Notes: generated by a model not told the origin, from the letters alone. A stretch of DNA of 64,000 nt from Mycobacterium triplex (GCF_000689255.1 NZ_HG964446.1:4259250-4323249), one strand, 5' to 3'; counted from the first letter of the stretch, positions 16,191 to 27,271 are shown. Program-made: numbers and translations.

Positions 16191-17237
16191 ATGGATGATC
16201 GCCCGAGCGCCGGCGCAACTCACGAGGACGAGCACTGGGCAGACGTCGAACCCGGAACGCTGTCCCATCTGCTGCGGGCACGTAGGCCCGCGGTGTTTTT
16301 CGCCGCCAACATCGGTGATTCCGTCATGTTGCTGCCGACGGTGCGAGCGTTGGGCGAAATGTTCGACGCCCCGCTCACGCTGGCCGCTCCGAAGCTGGCC
16401 TTCGACCTGTGTTTCCGGGAGGTGAGTCCGCACCTGGTCGACATCACCGGCGTACCGGAAACGGGTCCGCCCGTACTTACGATTCGATCACCCGACTGTG
16501 CGGCCCTGGCCGCACAGCTCGGCCCCGTCGACGTGTTCATCAACACCGTGATCACGAACATGCCGATGGGCACGTTTCAGGAGCTTCAGGCGCGTCTTGC
16601 TCCCACAACGATCGGCTTGACCAACGGTTACACGGACTACGACGTCACAGTTCCCAGACAGGCGTGGCATGCCTGCGATTCGCTGTTCAAGTTGGCACGC
16701 CTTTTCGATCCGTCGCTACGGCTCGAGGACTACGCACAGCCGGTGTCCATCCCCGCGTCGGTCCAGGAGCAAGCCCGATCGATGCGTGCCGCGCTGCCGC
16801 CCGGGACCAAGGTGCTGGTCGTGCACGCCGACACCAATTGGAAAGAAAAGCGTTGGCCCGTTACCCGTTTCATCGATCTGCTGGACCGATTCTTGTCGAG
16901 TCACCCCGAGTTCGTGGCATGGGTCGTCGGGCTGGGACACGAGGATCTCAACGTCGGGCGTGAACGTGGCCGCGTCCTCTCCCATCTCGGGCTCCCGCTC
17001 GATCTCAGCATGAGCATGGTCGCCAACGCCGACCTCTTCCTGGGCATCGATTCCTGCATGCTCCACGCCGCGGATCTGGCGCGGATTCCGGGCGTCGGAC
17101 TCTTCGGCCCGACGCGATCGGCGACATGGGGATTCAGGTTCGGGCCGCACCGGCACCTCGATCAGCGAAGGATGGCCGACATCAGCGTCGAACAGGTGCT
17201 GGATGCATTGGAAGACATTGCCGACGAACATGTGTAA
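16191..17237 (+). CDS. Glycosyltransferase family 9-like protein
   Basis: 348-residue protein resembling GT9 (heptosyltransferase ADP-heptose:LPS type) enzymes. It has an N-terminal Rossmann half with ANIGDSVMLLPTVRAL, and a C-terminal half with VVHADTNWKEKRWP and DLFLGIDSCMLHAADLARIPGVGLFGPT, the usual donor-binding segment. Mycobacteria lack LPS, so donor and acceptor are unknown. ATG at 16191 immediately follows the hexamer repeat and has no Shine-Dalgarno. The frame is open upstream through the repeat, so an earlier start inside rnz cannot be excluded. Not part of the M. tuberculosis order here. Confidence 0.75.
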   Translation: MDDRPSAGATHEDEHWADVEPGTLSHLLRARRPAVFFAANIGDSVMLLPTVRALGEMFDAPLTLAAPKLAFDLCFREVSPHLVDITGVPETGPPVLTIRSPDCAALAAQLGPVDVFINTVITNMPMGTFQELQARLAPTTIGLTNGYTDYDVTVPRQAWHACDSLFKLARLFDPSLRLEDYAQPVSIPASVQEQARSMRAALPPGTKVLVVHADTNWKEKRWPVTRFIDLLDRFLSSHPEFVAWVVGLGHEDLNVGRERGRVLSHLGLPLDLSMSMVANADLFLGIDSCMLHAADLARIPGVGLFGPTRSATWGFRFGPHRHLDQRRMADISVEQVLDALEDIADEHV

Positions 17238-17341
17238 ACGATGACTTTGGCGGAATTACCTTGCCCGCACCTCGATTAAGCTTGTTGACCGAGCGCGCCA
17301 AGCCCGCGACCGATATGCGGTGTTGGGAGAGGACTTAGGTT

Positions 17342-19246
17342 ATGGGCATGGTCAGGCCCACCGGCGGGTTTGCCGAAGGCATGCTCGACGGCGGCGGATG
17401 GCCGGACGTTGCCGAAGACGCCTTCTACGACCGAGCCCAGCAGTATGCGCAGGTCTTGCGTCAGGTCACCGACGTGTTGGACACCCTGCGCCAGCAGCGC
17501 AGCGAGATCTTCGTCAGCGGCCTCTGGTCGGGCCTGGCCGCCGGCGCCGCCAACGGCGCGCTCGAATCGAATATCGACGAATTGGTGAACTTGCAAAACG
17601 ATTTGACCACCGCGATCACCTGGCAGCGAAAGGTCGCCGGATCAATCGAGCAGGCGAAGTCGGACATCGGCGACAACGTGGATGCCGCGCAGCGGCGGAT
17701 CGCTCTGATTGAGCGGGATGCCAAATTGAAGCCCGCCGAGCGAACGGCCGCGATCGATTCTCTGGTCAGCGCGACGCATGCCGCCAATGTCAGCGTGGTC
17801 GAAGGCACCGCGGAGCAGATCCTGGAGAGCAAGGACTGGAAACCGCCGGAGCGCGCATTGCAGGATCTGCTCGACCAGAAGGCGCCGCCGGACCGCCTGC
17901 TGGGTGACCGCGACCCGCGCTGGGGCGGCCGTTCCTGGGGACCGGACGGCGCGTCACAGCCGTCGACCACGGCTGCCCCGCCGGTCGCCGCGGCCCCACC
18001 GCCATCGACGGTCATGGCGCCGATGCCCGTCGCCCCGGCAGCCACCACCGGCACGACCGCTCCGGTCGTCCCACCGAGTGCACCAAAACCGTTGAGCCCG
18101 GCGCAGTCCGCGCAACCCCTCGGCACCGGTGCTCGCAACACCGGCATGCCCGCTGCGTCGGCGGCACCCGCCGCGCCATGGTCGGGGCCACGGGACACGG
18201 GTCCGGCGGTCGCGCCGGCCTCGGCGACCGGCATGCCCGCCGCACCCGCGCAAGGATCGCGCGCAGCCACCACGGGTTCGAGTGCGGCCCCCGGTTCGGG
18301 TGCTCCGGTCGGACAGAACGCGACCGGTTCGTCTGCCGGGATGCGACCGGCCGCCACGACCCGGCAGCACGCGCGCGACGGCGTCGCTGCCCGCCCGAAG
18401 GCGGCCCAACCCACCGAATCCGATGCGGCCAGCGGGGTTCCGGTTTCGGCGGCGCGGGCCGAACGCGACGCGGCGACGGACGCGACGCGCCGTGGCGAGG
18501 CCGATCCCCTGGTGCTCGCGCGGCGCATCGCCGCGGCGCTCAATGCGCCCGACAGTGGCGGCGCGACGCATCTGAAGTTCTTCTGGGTGACCGCGGTGAC
18601 CGCCGAGGGCGTCATCGTGGTGGCCAACAACTATGGAGTGGCCTACATCCCCGACGGGGTGCAGGTGCCCGCACAGGTGCGCATGGCCAGTGCCGACGAC
18701 GCGATTCCGGCCGCCGAGCGGGCGCGCTGGGCCACCTATCCATTGATCGCCGTGCAGGGTTGGGCGGAACACCGAAACACCAAGCTGCGAGCGGTGATTG
18801 CGACTGACGAGCAGTTCGGCGATTCCGACCCCGGCGTGGCCAAGGTCGTCCTGAAGCCGGACGACATCCCGCAAAGCGGTGCGATGACCGGCCGGTCCCG
18901 GCTGGAAGTGGTTCATCCGCGGGCAGCAGAGCGCCTGGCGGGCACTCCCGATTCGGGGTTGCTCGCCCTGTTGCCGACGCCGTCGGCCGGCCCGCCCGCC
19001 GACCGGCGCTCGCGGCTGTGGCTGGAGGCGATGCGGCCGTTGTCCAGCCGCGCCGTCGGCCGCGAGACGGCGCACCTGCGGGCGTTTCGCGGCTACGCCG
19101 CCCACGCACACGAGGTGATCCTCGGCCAAGCGCGCGCGGCGGCCGACTCGGTTGCCCAGCGTGCCGCCGTCGCCGACTGGCTCTACTGGAAGCACCTCAC
19201 CGAGTTACTCGACACCGCCGCCGCACAGTCGCCCGTCAAAGCTTAG
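17342..19246 (+). CDS. espK: EspK-like ESX-1 secretion-associated protein
   Basis: 634-residue homolog of ESX-1 protein EspK (Rv3879c). The N-terminal region (about 1-185) follows EspK closely: RPTGG..., GGW..., EDAFYDRAQQYAQVL and VTDVLDTLRQQ. A low-complexity Pro/Ala/Thr linker spans about 200-380. The C-terminal domain (about 390-634) has PVSAARAERDAAT, LARRIAAALNA, YGVAYIPDGV and GRSRLEVVHPRAA as in EspK. EspK is described as a chaperone or partner for EspB. It converges on espL. GGAGAGGA lies 7 nt before the ATG at 17342; ATG at 17348 is an alternative. The linker is shorter than in M. tuberculosis EspK. Confidence 0.88.
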   Translation: MGMVRPTGGFAEGMLDGGGWPDVAEDAFYDRAQQYAQVLRQVTDVLDTLRQQRSEIFVSGLWSGLAAGAANGALESNIDELVNLQNDLTTAITWQRKVAGSIEQAKSDIGDNVDAAQRRIALIERDAKLKPAERTAAIDSLVSATHAANVSVVEGTAEQILESKDWKPPERALQDLLDQKAPPDRLLGDRDPRWGGRSWGPDGASQPSTTAAPPVAAAPPPSTVMAPMPVAPAATTGTTAPVVPPSAPKPLSPAQSAQPLGTGARNTGMPAASAAPAAPWSGPRDTGPAVAPASATGMPAAPAQGSRAATTGSSAAPGSGAPVGQNATGSSAGMRPAATTRQHARDGVAARPKAAQPTESDAASGVPVSAARAERDAATDATRRGEADPLVLARRIAAALNAPDSGGATHLKFFWVTAVTAEGVIVVANNYGVAYIPDGVQVPAQVRMASADDAIPAAERARWATYPLIAVQGWAEHRNTKLRAVIATDEQFGDSDPGVAKVVLKPDDIPQSGAMTGRSRLEVVHPRAAERLAGTPDSGLLALLPTPSAGPPADRRSRLWLEAMRPLSSRAVGRETAHLRAFRGYAAHAHEVILGQARAAADSVAQRAAVADWLYWKHLTELLDTAAAQSPVKA

Positions 19247-19267
19247 CTATCGCCAGAAGCGTTGCGG

Positions 19268-19630
19268 CTACTGCGGTTTAGTTTGAATAGCGCTCGTCGC
19301 TGCGGTGAGCGAGTCGGCCAACTGCCCCAGCGACTCGATCAACTGGGCCTGTTGGGCCTCGACGACCGGCGCCGCCGCCGCTTGCGCGTTTTGTATCGCC
19401 TCGTTGATGCGTAGCGCCACCGTCTCGATGCCCAGTCGTAGTAGGCCATCCTCGATGTGCAAGCCGGTAAGCCATTGGTGCCCGTCGACCGTTACCTGGA
19501 CTGTCCCGGATTCGTCTGAGCCCCTGAAGGATTCGGCGTTGAGCTTGTCTGCTTGCGCGTCCCCCATCGACTGAATCTGCTCTGCCGTACGCAGCACCTC
19601 AGCCACTACCGGGTGCATTTCGGTGTTCAT
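19268..19630 (-). CDS. espL: EspL-like protein (YbaB/EbfC fold)
   Basis: 120-residue homolog of EspL (Rv3880c), an ESX-1 accessory protein of the YbaB/EbfC DNA-binding-protein family that is reported to stabilise Esp substrates. The region around residues 34-85 matches EspL closely (SFRGSDESGTVQVTV, GHQWLTGLHIEDGLL, RINEAIQNAQAA). AAGGACG precedes the ATG at 19630. Last gene of the five-gene esp run, with espK convergent 21 nt away. Confidence 0.9.
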   Translation of the reverse strand: MNTEMHPVVAEVLRTAEQIQSMGDAQADKLNAESFRGSDESGTVQVTVDGHQWLTGLHIEDGLLRLGIETVALRINEAIQNAQAAAAPVVEAQQAQLIESLGQLADSLTAATSAIQTKPQ

Positions 19631-19639
19631 CTGGCGTCC

Positions 19640-20278
19640 TTACTGGTCGTTGCTGCCGTACCGCGTGGCGAACACGTCTGCCTGCGCGCGAATAGCCTGG
19701 TCCGGCGACCGCAGCTGCGTCATACCGGTCTGCAGTGCTTCGGTGATGAACTCTTCATCCTCTTGATCTGAGATCCCCAGGTGCCGGAACGCGTCGAGCA
19801 CAAATGAGTGCTGAATCGACAGGGCCCGTTGCCGAGCCAGGTCCGCGATTGCGAATATCTCTGCGGCAAGACTGGATTCAGTCATCTTCGCCGCATCCGG
19901 TGACAGCTCGACCAACGAGATTCTGCCGTCCATGGTCGCCGTCACCGACACGGTCTCGGGGGGATTCGTCACCTTCGCCGTCGGCATCGCGCCATCGTCG
20001 TCTGCGGCGTCGGCGGCCTCGACGTCGCCGTCGCTGTCGGCCAGCGCGTCGATCAATTCGACCCCGGCGTCCGCGACAGGCGCCGGCTCGACCAGTGAAT
20101 CGATGAGCGACGGCTCGGCGTCGTCGTGGCCGGCCTCGTCTCCGAAGTCCAGGAACGAGCCACTCTCCCGGCCGAACCCGTCATCGAAGCCTTGGTGCGT
20201 TGCGCTTTCGGGTCCGGGGTTGTCGCCGAAATCCCAAGCGGCGGAACTCCCGTCGTCGCCGTGCTGCGTGGTTTCCAC
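19640..20278 (-). CDS. espH: EspH-like protein
   Basis: 212-residue homolog of EspH (Rv3867). The N-terminal half (1-105) is acidic and low-complexity, rich in Asp, Gly and Ala. The C-terminal half carries the diagnostic YbaB-like segment VSVTATMDGRISLVELSP followed by AAEIFAIADLARQRA and ends QADVFATRYG, all as in EspH. EspH helps secretion of EspE/EspF substrates in M. marinum. GTG at 20278 starts the frame; 38 nt separate it from the EspC/F-like gene upstream. Confidence 0.88.
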   Translation of the reverse strand: METTQHGDDGSSAAWDFGDNPGPESATHQGFDDGFGRESGSFLDFGDEAGHDDAEPSLIDSLVEPAPVADAGVELIDALADSDGDVEAADAADDDGAMPTAKVTNPPETVSVTATMDGRISLVELSPDAAKMTESSLAAEIFAIADLARQRALSIQHSFVLDAFRHLGISDQEDEEFITEALQTGMTQLRSPDQAIRAQADVFATRYGSNDQ

Positions 20279-20317
20279 TGTGGCCTCTGTCCTTCCGAAC
20301 GTCTTGGTCTGTCGAAT

Positions 20318-20635
20318 TCAGCCCGGCAACATCTGTTGGTCGAGGTTGTCGCTCGTCTGGGTGTCGGTGCTGGTGTAGGCGGTCGCGCTGGCCCGCAATT
20401 TTCCGGCCAGGTCGGCGCATACACTGGCCATGTTGGTGCACGCCGCTTCGCGTTCGCTCTCCGTGTTGAACATGACCCCCCAGAACGCCGCGGAGATCAA
20501 CCCGTGATCCCAGACCAGTTTGTAGGCCAGCCCGTCGGTTGTTGCCATCGCACTGTCGATTTCGACCGCGGCTTCTTCCTGCTCGAGCGCCAACTGTTCC
20601 AGGTATGCGGTTTTTACTTCGAATTTGTTTGCCAT
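20318..20635 (-). CDS. EspC/EspF-family type VII secretion substrate
   Basis: 105-residue protein, the same size as EspC (Rv3615c) and EspF (Rv3865), 103 aa each. It is predicted to form a helix-turn-helix. The general type VII secretion signal YxxxD is present near the C-terminus (Tyr87-Asp91, YTSTD). ATG at 20635 is chosen as the first codon of MANKFEVKTAY; the frame continues upstream only as low-complexity sequence. It lies 25 nt after the EspA/E-like gene, matching the EspA-EspC and EspE-EspF pairing. Which paralog it descends from cannot be decided. Confidence 0.82.
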   Translation of the reverse strand: MANKFEVKTAYLEQLALEQEEAAVEIDSAMATTDGLAYKLVWDHGLISAAFWGVMFNTESEREAACTNMASVCADLAGKLRASATAYTSTDTQTSDNLDQQMLPG

Positions 20636-20660
20636 GATCTCTTTCCTCGACGTTCTGGCG

Positions 20661-21884
20661 TCAGCGGACGCGTTCGCTCGCCTGTTCGGTGCCGTCGGCC
20701 GCGGTGTAGACCGGCGCGCGCTCCGCAGCCTGGCTGCCCGTGGCCGCGCCGTCGGGATCGCTTGGGAGAACGTCTTCCTCGGCGGCAGCAGCCTTTGGGG
20801 CGGCACCGGACTTCGCCGCACCCGATGCAGCCGCCCCGGACGAGGTCCGTGAGCCCGACGCTGCGCTCGGCACCCGGCCGACGGCGGGCGCGGCGTAGGC
20901 CGGTGAGCCGCCGGTTTGCGGCACGGCGGCTCCCGACGACAGCGCGCCCGGCCAGTCACCCGGGGCACTCTCGCCTTCCCCGGTGCTCGGGGCGCCCGGG
21001 GACGACGCGGCGCGCTGACCGAACCCGCCGGACGGCGCGGCCGAGGATCCCGCGTTGATCTCGGCGAACCCGCTCACGGCGGACTTCGGCGCGGGCGCTA
21101 CCTTCGCCGCCGCGGAGTCCGATCCGGTGATCACCGCACTGGCGGCGACGCCGGTGTATCCCTCGGTAACGGTCTGCAACGCAACCCCATTCTCGGCCGC
21201 CGAGGTAAACGCCCACACACACGCGGAGAGGGCGATCGGAAATCCGACAAGAAACATTGCCCACTGGAACGAGATCGAAATCGCTTCCCCCGCTGGGCCG
21301 TACGCCCATCTCAGGGTGGCCGCAATCGGGATGCACGCGGTGAAAAAAGCCCTGACGCTGGTCAGGGTGATCTTGCAATTTCCCAGCGTGTCGGAATTCT
21401 GCTGCAGGATCGCCGCGACCTCGAGGTCAAGGGCTTCCATAGTGCTCGCCCATTCGATCTGCTGGGCGTTTCGTGCGTTATAGGAATCGGCGGCCGCACC
21501 CACCCAGGAGTCGCCGGCGACGGTCGCATCTTTCAGGTTTTCCCAGGCCAATTTGAAATAGCTCGACGCCGCTTCATACGTCTGCCCCTGCTCTGCGCCA
21601 CTTCCGAGCAACAGCGTCATAGCGGTCACAATCTGTATGCCGCGTTCCAGGATGACGGCCTCGACCCCGAAGGCGTCCCGTAACGATTCTTTGCCGCCTT
21701 TACGAGGACCGAGCATGTCACCCGCCGCGGATTTGGGGAGGTAGTTCTTCCCGACCGCATACCCGGCCTGGCCAAGAGCCAGGACAAGGTTGAGGGTGCC
21801 GTCGGCGTAATTGCCCGTGGCAAACGCTTTACCCGCGGCGACGGTGCTGAAGCCGGGTTTCCAGGTGTCAGAAATCTTGGGCAT
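20661..21884 (-). CDS. EspA/EspE-family type VII secretion substrate
   Basis: 407-residue protein resembling EspA (392 aa) and EspE (402 aa). It has an N-terminal helical region with a WxG-type turn in SWVGAAADSYNARNAQQ (about 127-143), and a hydrophobic pair of helices (FFTACIPIAATLRW, WAMFLVGFPIALSACVW; about 180-230). A Gly/Ala/Ser/Pro-rich tail contains AERAPV near the end, shared with both EspA and EspE. ATG at 21884 has GGAGGA 8 nt upstream, so the longer open frame (to 21920) is rejected. Probably secreted together with the EspC/F-like partner encoded next. Confidence 0.8.
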   Translation of the reverse strand: MPKISDTWKPGFSTVAAGKAFATGNYADGTLNLVLALGQAGYAVGKNYLPKSAAGDMLGPRKGGKESLRDAFGVEAVILERGIQIVTAMTLLLGSGAEQGQTYEAASSYFKLAWENLKDATVAGDSWVGAAADSYNARNAQQIEWASTMEALDLEVAAILQQNSDTLGNCKITLTSVRAFFTACIPIAATLRWAYGPAGEAISISFQWAMFLVGFPIALSACVWAFTSAAENGVALQTVTEGYTGVAASAVITGSDSAAAKVAPAPKSAVSGFAEINAGSSAAPSGGFGQRAASSPGAPSTGEGESAPGDWPGALSSGAAVPQTGGSPAYAAPAVGRVPSAASGSRTSSGAAASGAAKSGAAPKAAAAEEDVLPSDPDGAATGSQAAERAPVYTAADGTEQASERVR

Positions 21885-22058
21885 CGCTACATTCCTCCAG
21901 ATTTCGCCGCGCGACGGCAATTGGAACGAACTCTAACAGCGCCCGAGTCAGTGCGGGCTCCAATCATGCTGCGCACCAGGCGCTTTGACGGCTCGACATA
22001 CCTAAGACACCTCTGCGTCGACCGTCGTTCACCTTCGCCCGAGCCGTGCCGGCGGCGG

Positions 22059-23504
22059 TCACTCGGGAACGTCGTTGCGCCGGCGGACACCGATGACCGA
22101 CGAGGTCCACGGCCGGTCCTCGGTGTAGATGTCCTCTTCCTCGCCGTAGCGCTTGGCCTTGGAGTCCTTACCCTGACCCTGGCCCGCGCCGGCGCCCATC
22201 GGCATCCCGCCGCCCATAGCGCCGCGTCCCGCCGCCGCGCCGCCCATCCCCGGGGGCAGGCCGCCCGCACCCGCGCCCGGTCGCGCCGCCGCACCCTGGG
22301 TCGCGGCACCGGCGTCCGTCGCCGACTGCAACGGCGCCGACGGCATGCCTGCGCCTCCGAACGACGCCGGCTTGACCCCGCCACCCGTCGACAGACCGGG
22401 CACTCCCGTCGGCAATGGTGGCGGTGCGGCGAAAGGGTCACTGGCCGTATCGGTTTGGCTGGAAGCCAGGTCGCTGAGGCTACTCACGGTGTCCGCGATG
22501 TTGGTGTTGCCCAGCTGCGACGCCAGCGCACCGGGGTTGGCAGCGCCGGAACCCGTCCCCGTGCCGATGACTCCCCCGATTGCGCCACGGATGATTTCGC
22601 CGGCGTTATCCGGTATCTGAAGCGGCGCCTTGACGGTGACCGCCGCCGGCGGGTTGGTGGGATACACCAGCGCCAACGGCAAGGCGGCACGCTGATGGTA
22701 GTCGGCCAGCACCGTCTCCGACCTTGCCTGCATGTCCACGTACCACGTCAGAACCTCGTTTTGTCTGTTGATGTCTCCCCTCCTCCCGTACTCGTCGTAC
22801 CAGAAGTCGGCGATGTAGAGCTCGTAGGAGGTGGGGTGGACCGTGACGGCCCATTTGTGGGCGTCCACCACGCCCCTGGCTTGGCTGGCGATCTGGTAGC
22901 ACGAGCTGTTGCCCAGCTGGATCAGATACTTCTTCTGTTGCTCGAAATTGGCTTCGACCGCTGCCGCCGACTCGCCCTCCCAATACTCGAAGGGTCGGAA
23001 CCGTTGCATGACGGCGTCCGCTTGCAACGCCAGCACATAGCTGTTCCAGTCGCCCTCGAACTTGGTGTATGCCGGGCCTTGGTCGGGCGCCTCGATATCC
23101 TCGATCGCCTGCCGGAGGTCGTAATAGCCGTCATAACCGGGTGTTTGCGGCGGCGGGGCGAAATCTTCGTCCCCGCCGGTTTTCTGCGCGGGAGGTGTGC
23201 TCGCGGACTCGGGCGTGGCCGACGACCCCTCGGTGAGCGCGTCCGCGGCCGCCTGGTCGGCTTCCTCATAGGCCAGCGCCGCGTTGCGCAGCGACTGCGC
23301 CAATACCAGATATTCCGCCTCGGCTCGTTTGATGCTCTCGCGAATCGCGCTGGCGTTGTAGTTCAGCTGCGTGCCGGAATCCACGACGAAAGAAATGGCA
23401 CACGGCGGCTGCGGATTCTGCTGTGGCGGGGTGGGCAGCGGCACCTCGAGCTCGGCGGCCCTGGCCATCAGCTCGTCGTACTCGACCTTCAGCATCTCAG
23501 CCAT
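22059..23504 (-). CDS. espB: EspB-like type VII secretion substrate
   Basis: 481-residue homolog of EspB (Rv3881c, 460 aa), the ESX-1 substrate that forms heptameric rings through a PE-PPE-like helical fold. The secretion motif YxxxD is at Tyr79-Asp83 (YEEAD) and the WxG turn at 175-177 (YWEGESA). The N-terminal fold runs to about residue 300. A Gly/Pro/Ala-rich region with GAGMPSAPL and GMPMGA follows, then a conserved end IYTEDRPWTSSVIG that aligns with the M. tuberculosis C-terminus removed by MycP1. ATG at 23504 has GGAGAG upstream. First gene of the esp run. Confidence 0.9.
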   Translation of the reverse strand: MAEMLKVEYDELMARAAELEVPLPTPPQQNPQPPCAISFVVDSGTQLNYNASAIRESIKRAEAEYLVLAQSLRNAALAYEEADQAAADALTEGSSATPESASTPPAQKTGGDEDFAPPPQTPGYDGYYDLRQAIEDIEAPDQGPAYTKFEGDWNSYVLALQADAVMQRFRPFEYWEGESAAAVEANFEQQKKYLIQLGNSSCYQIASQARGVVDAHKWAVTVHPTSYELYIADFWYDEYGRRGDINRQNEVLTWYVDMQARSETVLADYHQRAALPLALVYPTNPPAAVTVKAPLQIPDNAGEIIRGAIGGVIGTGTGSGAANPGALASQLGNTNIADTVSSLSDLASSQTDTASDPFAAPPPLPTGVPGLSTGGGVKPASFGGAGMPSAPLQSATDAGAATQGAAARPGAGAGGLPPGMGGAAAGRGAMGGGMPMGAGAGQGQGKDSKAKRYGEEEDIYTEDRPWTSSVIGVRRRNDVPE

Positions 23505-23637
23505 GGACGACTCTCCTTCGTCGAAGTCATCACCGCGAGATCCACGGTCAAACGAGCGCTCGCCCGCGCGAGCGAGGCTCATCGTAAACCACCAAGACGC
23601 TGGTCGCAGCGCGATCGTGCGGCCGCGGCCGGGGCGA

Positions 23638-24477
23638 CTAGGCCAGTCGAGTGACCTCGACGACCACGTCGAGATCGGTTGCGCCCTGCCCGGAGAAGAT
23701 GCCCTTGAGCGGGGCGACATCGGTGTAGTCACGGCCGACGCCCACACCGACGTACTGCTCGGTGATCTCGGTGTTGTTGGTGGGGTCGTAGTTCCACCAC
23801 CCGCCGGTCCAGGCCTGAACCCAGGCGTGGCTTCGGCCGTCCACGGTTTCCCCGACGACGGCGTTTCGTTTGGGATGCAGATAGCCCGACACGTACCGAG
23901 CCGGAATTCCCATCTCGCGCAACAGCATTAGCGACAGGTGGACGAAGTCCTGGCAGACACCCCGGCCCGCCTTGAGGGCGTCGATGCCGGGCGAGTGCAC
24001 CCCGGTGGTGCCCGGAAGGTACTCCAGCTCGCCGTTGACCCAGTCGGCCGCGGCGATCACCGCTTCCTGCGGCTCATAGCTGTTGACGATCTTCTTGCCG
24101 ACGGAACCGAGCCGCTTGCTGGTCGGCGTGTACTCGGTGGGCTGCAGCAATTCGTCGAATCGGTCGATCACGGCGGCGGACTGCAGGTCCTTCCAGCTGA
24201 CGTCCTTCGCGGCGGGCTCCGGCTGTTCGGTCTCGACGACCGACGACGACGTCACCGTCAGATCGGTGTGCGGCGCATGCAAGTCGAACGCCGTGACGGC
24301 GGTGCCCCAATAGTCGATGTACCGGTAGGACCGGGTGGCCGGAATGGTCTCCACCCGGTTGAGGATCACGTTTTGGCGGGTGTCCGAACTCGGCGTCAAC
24401 CGGGCCTCGTTATAGGACGCGGTCACCGCCGATTGGTAGGCGAACCCGGTCGTGTGCACCACCCGCAGCCGCCACAT
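23638..24477 (-). CDS. Transglutaminase-like cysteine protease (Rv2409c family)
   Basis: 279-residue protein with an N-terminal beta domain (about 1-110) and a transglutaminase core. The catalytic triad is visible as AGRGVCQDFVHLSLMLLR (Cys near 174), GRSHAWVQAW (His near 217) and an Asp in NYDPTNN near 232. Its ATG overlaps the alpha-E gene's stop by one base (TGATG). The trio transglutaminase / alpha-E / circularly permuted ATP-grasp recurs across bacteria and is predicted by comparative genomics to form and remove peptide bonds; the substrate is unknown. Confidence 0.88.
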   Translation of the reverse strand: MWRLRVVHTTGFAYQSAVTASYNEARLTPSSDTRQNVILNRVETIPATRSYRYIDYWGTAVTAFDLHAPHTDLTVTSSSVVETEQPEPAAKDVSWKDLQSAAVIDRFDELLQPTEYTPTSKRLGSVGKKIVNSYEPQEAVIAAADWVNGELEYLPGTTGVHSPGIDALKAGRGVCQDFVHLSLMLLREMGIPARYVSGYLHPKRNAVVGETVDGRSHAWVQAWTGGWWNYDPTNNTEITEQYVGVGVGRDYTDVAPLKGIFSGQGATDLDVVVEVTRLA

Positions 24478-25453
24478 CAGGTGTCCCCGTTCCGGGCGAC
24501 CATGGCCGCGCTATGGCCCGCATCCGACCATGCCACCCATGGCGTGACATGGAAGTACTGCAGCGACAACGCATCTCCGACATCGCGGCAGGTCGTCTGC
24601 AGGCCGGCCAGGCGAGTCTCGAGGGTGTCGAGTAACACCCCCGGCGGTAGGAATTCCAGTTCGCTGCGGGCCTGCCCGAGCAGCCGCTGCGCTTCGGCGG
24701 TGGCCCCCACCCGGCTCGTCGGGTTGCGCACCAATTCTTCGATGCTCTCTTCGGCGAGCTTCAGCGAGTAGAACACCGACCGCGGGAACAACCGGTCCAG
24801 CATCATGAACTCGACCACCCGGCCGGCGTCCAGCACGCCGCGATAGGTGCGCAGATAGGTGTCGTGGGCGCCCGCCGAGCGCAGCAGCGTCACCCACGCC
24901 GGGGAGGACGCGCTGTCCCCCACCCGAGACAGCAAGAGCCGCACCGTCATATCGACGCGCTCGATCGCGCGGCCCAACAACATGAACCGGTATCCGTCGT
25001 CACGCGAGAGCGTCGAGTCGGCCAGGCCGGCGAACATCGCGGCCCTGCCCTCGATGAAGGACAGAAACTCATGTGGCCCAAGGCGTTTGGCGGCACGTTC
25101 GCGTTCGGGCAGGGCATGGTAGGTGGTGTTGAGGCATTCCCAGATCTCGATGGACGTCACTTCTCGCGCCGACTTCGCGTTTTCGCGTGCCGCCGTGATC
25201 GCGTCGACAATCGAGCTGCCGCCGTTGTTTTCGGTGCTGTAGGCCACCATGTCGGTCAACGACCAGACATCCAGGTTGTGGTCCGGCGCCTCGATGCCGA
25301 GCACCCGCAGCAGCAGCCGGGACGCCTGGTCGGGGTCGACGCTGGAATCCTCCAGCAACTGGTGCAACGCGACATCCAGAATGCGCGCCGTGTCATCGGC
25401 CCGCTCCACGTAGCGGCCAATCCAGTAGAGCGCCTCGGCATTTCGAGCCAACA

Positions 25454-25454
<1 letters not shown>
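24477..25454 (-). CDS. Alpha-E domain protein (DUF403, Rv2410c family)
   Basis: 325-residue all-helical protein starting MLARNAEALYWIGRYVERADDTAR, the standard start of the alpha-E (DUF403) family. It is always found with circularly permuted ATP-grasp proteins and probably acts as their partner. ATG at 25454 shares one base with the stop of the ATP-grasp gene, and its own stop shares one base with the transglutaminase ATG. A longer open frame upstream of 25454 is only the shadow of the ATP-grasp gene and is rejected. Confidence 0.88.
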
Positions 25455-27190
<1,736 letters not shown>

Positions 27191-27241
27191 TTTTAGGATG
27201 CTGCCTCAAATCGACGTTATGGCAGGCCACGAGTTCCCGTT

Positions 27242-27271
27242 TTGGGAGAAAACGTAACCGACTGCTAACCT
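27242..27271 (+). promoter_or_regulatory. Putative rpsT promoter
   Basis: TTGGGA (27242-27247) and TAACCT (27266-27271) are spaced 18 bp, fitting a SigA-type -35/-10 pair. The pair sits about 75 nt ahead of the rpsT start in the divergent gap with the ATP-grasp gene. Confidence 0.5.

Noticed and set aside
14874..17237. 787-residue open frame covering the CBS and rnz genes and the glycosyltransferase
   Set aside because: Only the part from 16191 has glycosyltransferase character; the rest is the alternate frame of rnz and antisense of the CBS gene.
20636..20968. N-terminal extension of the EspC/F-like ORF
   Set aside because: The extension is a shadow of the EspA/E-like gene's Ala/Gly-rich tail; MANKFEV at 20635 is the sensible start for a 105-aa family member.
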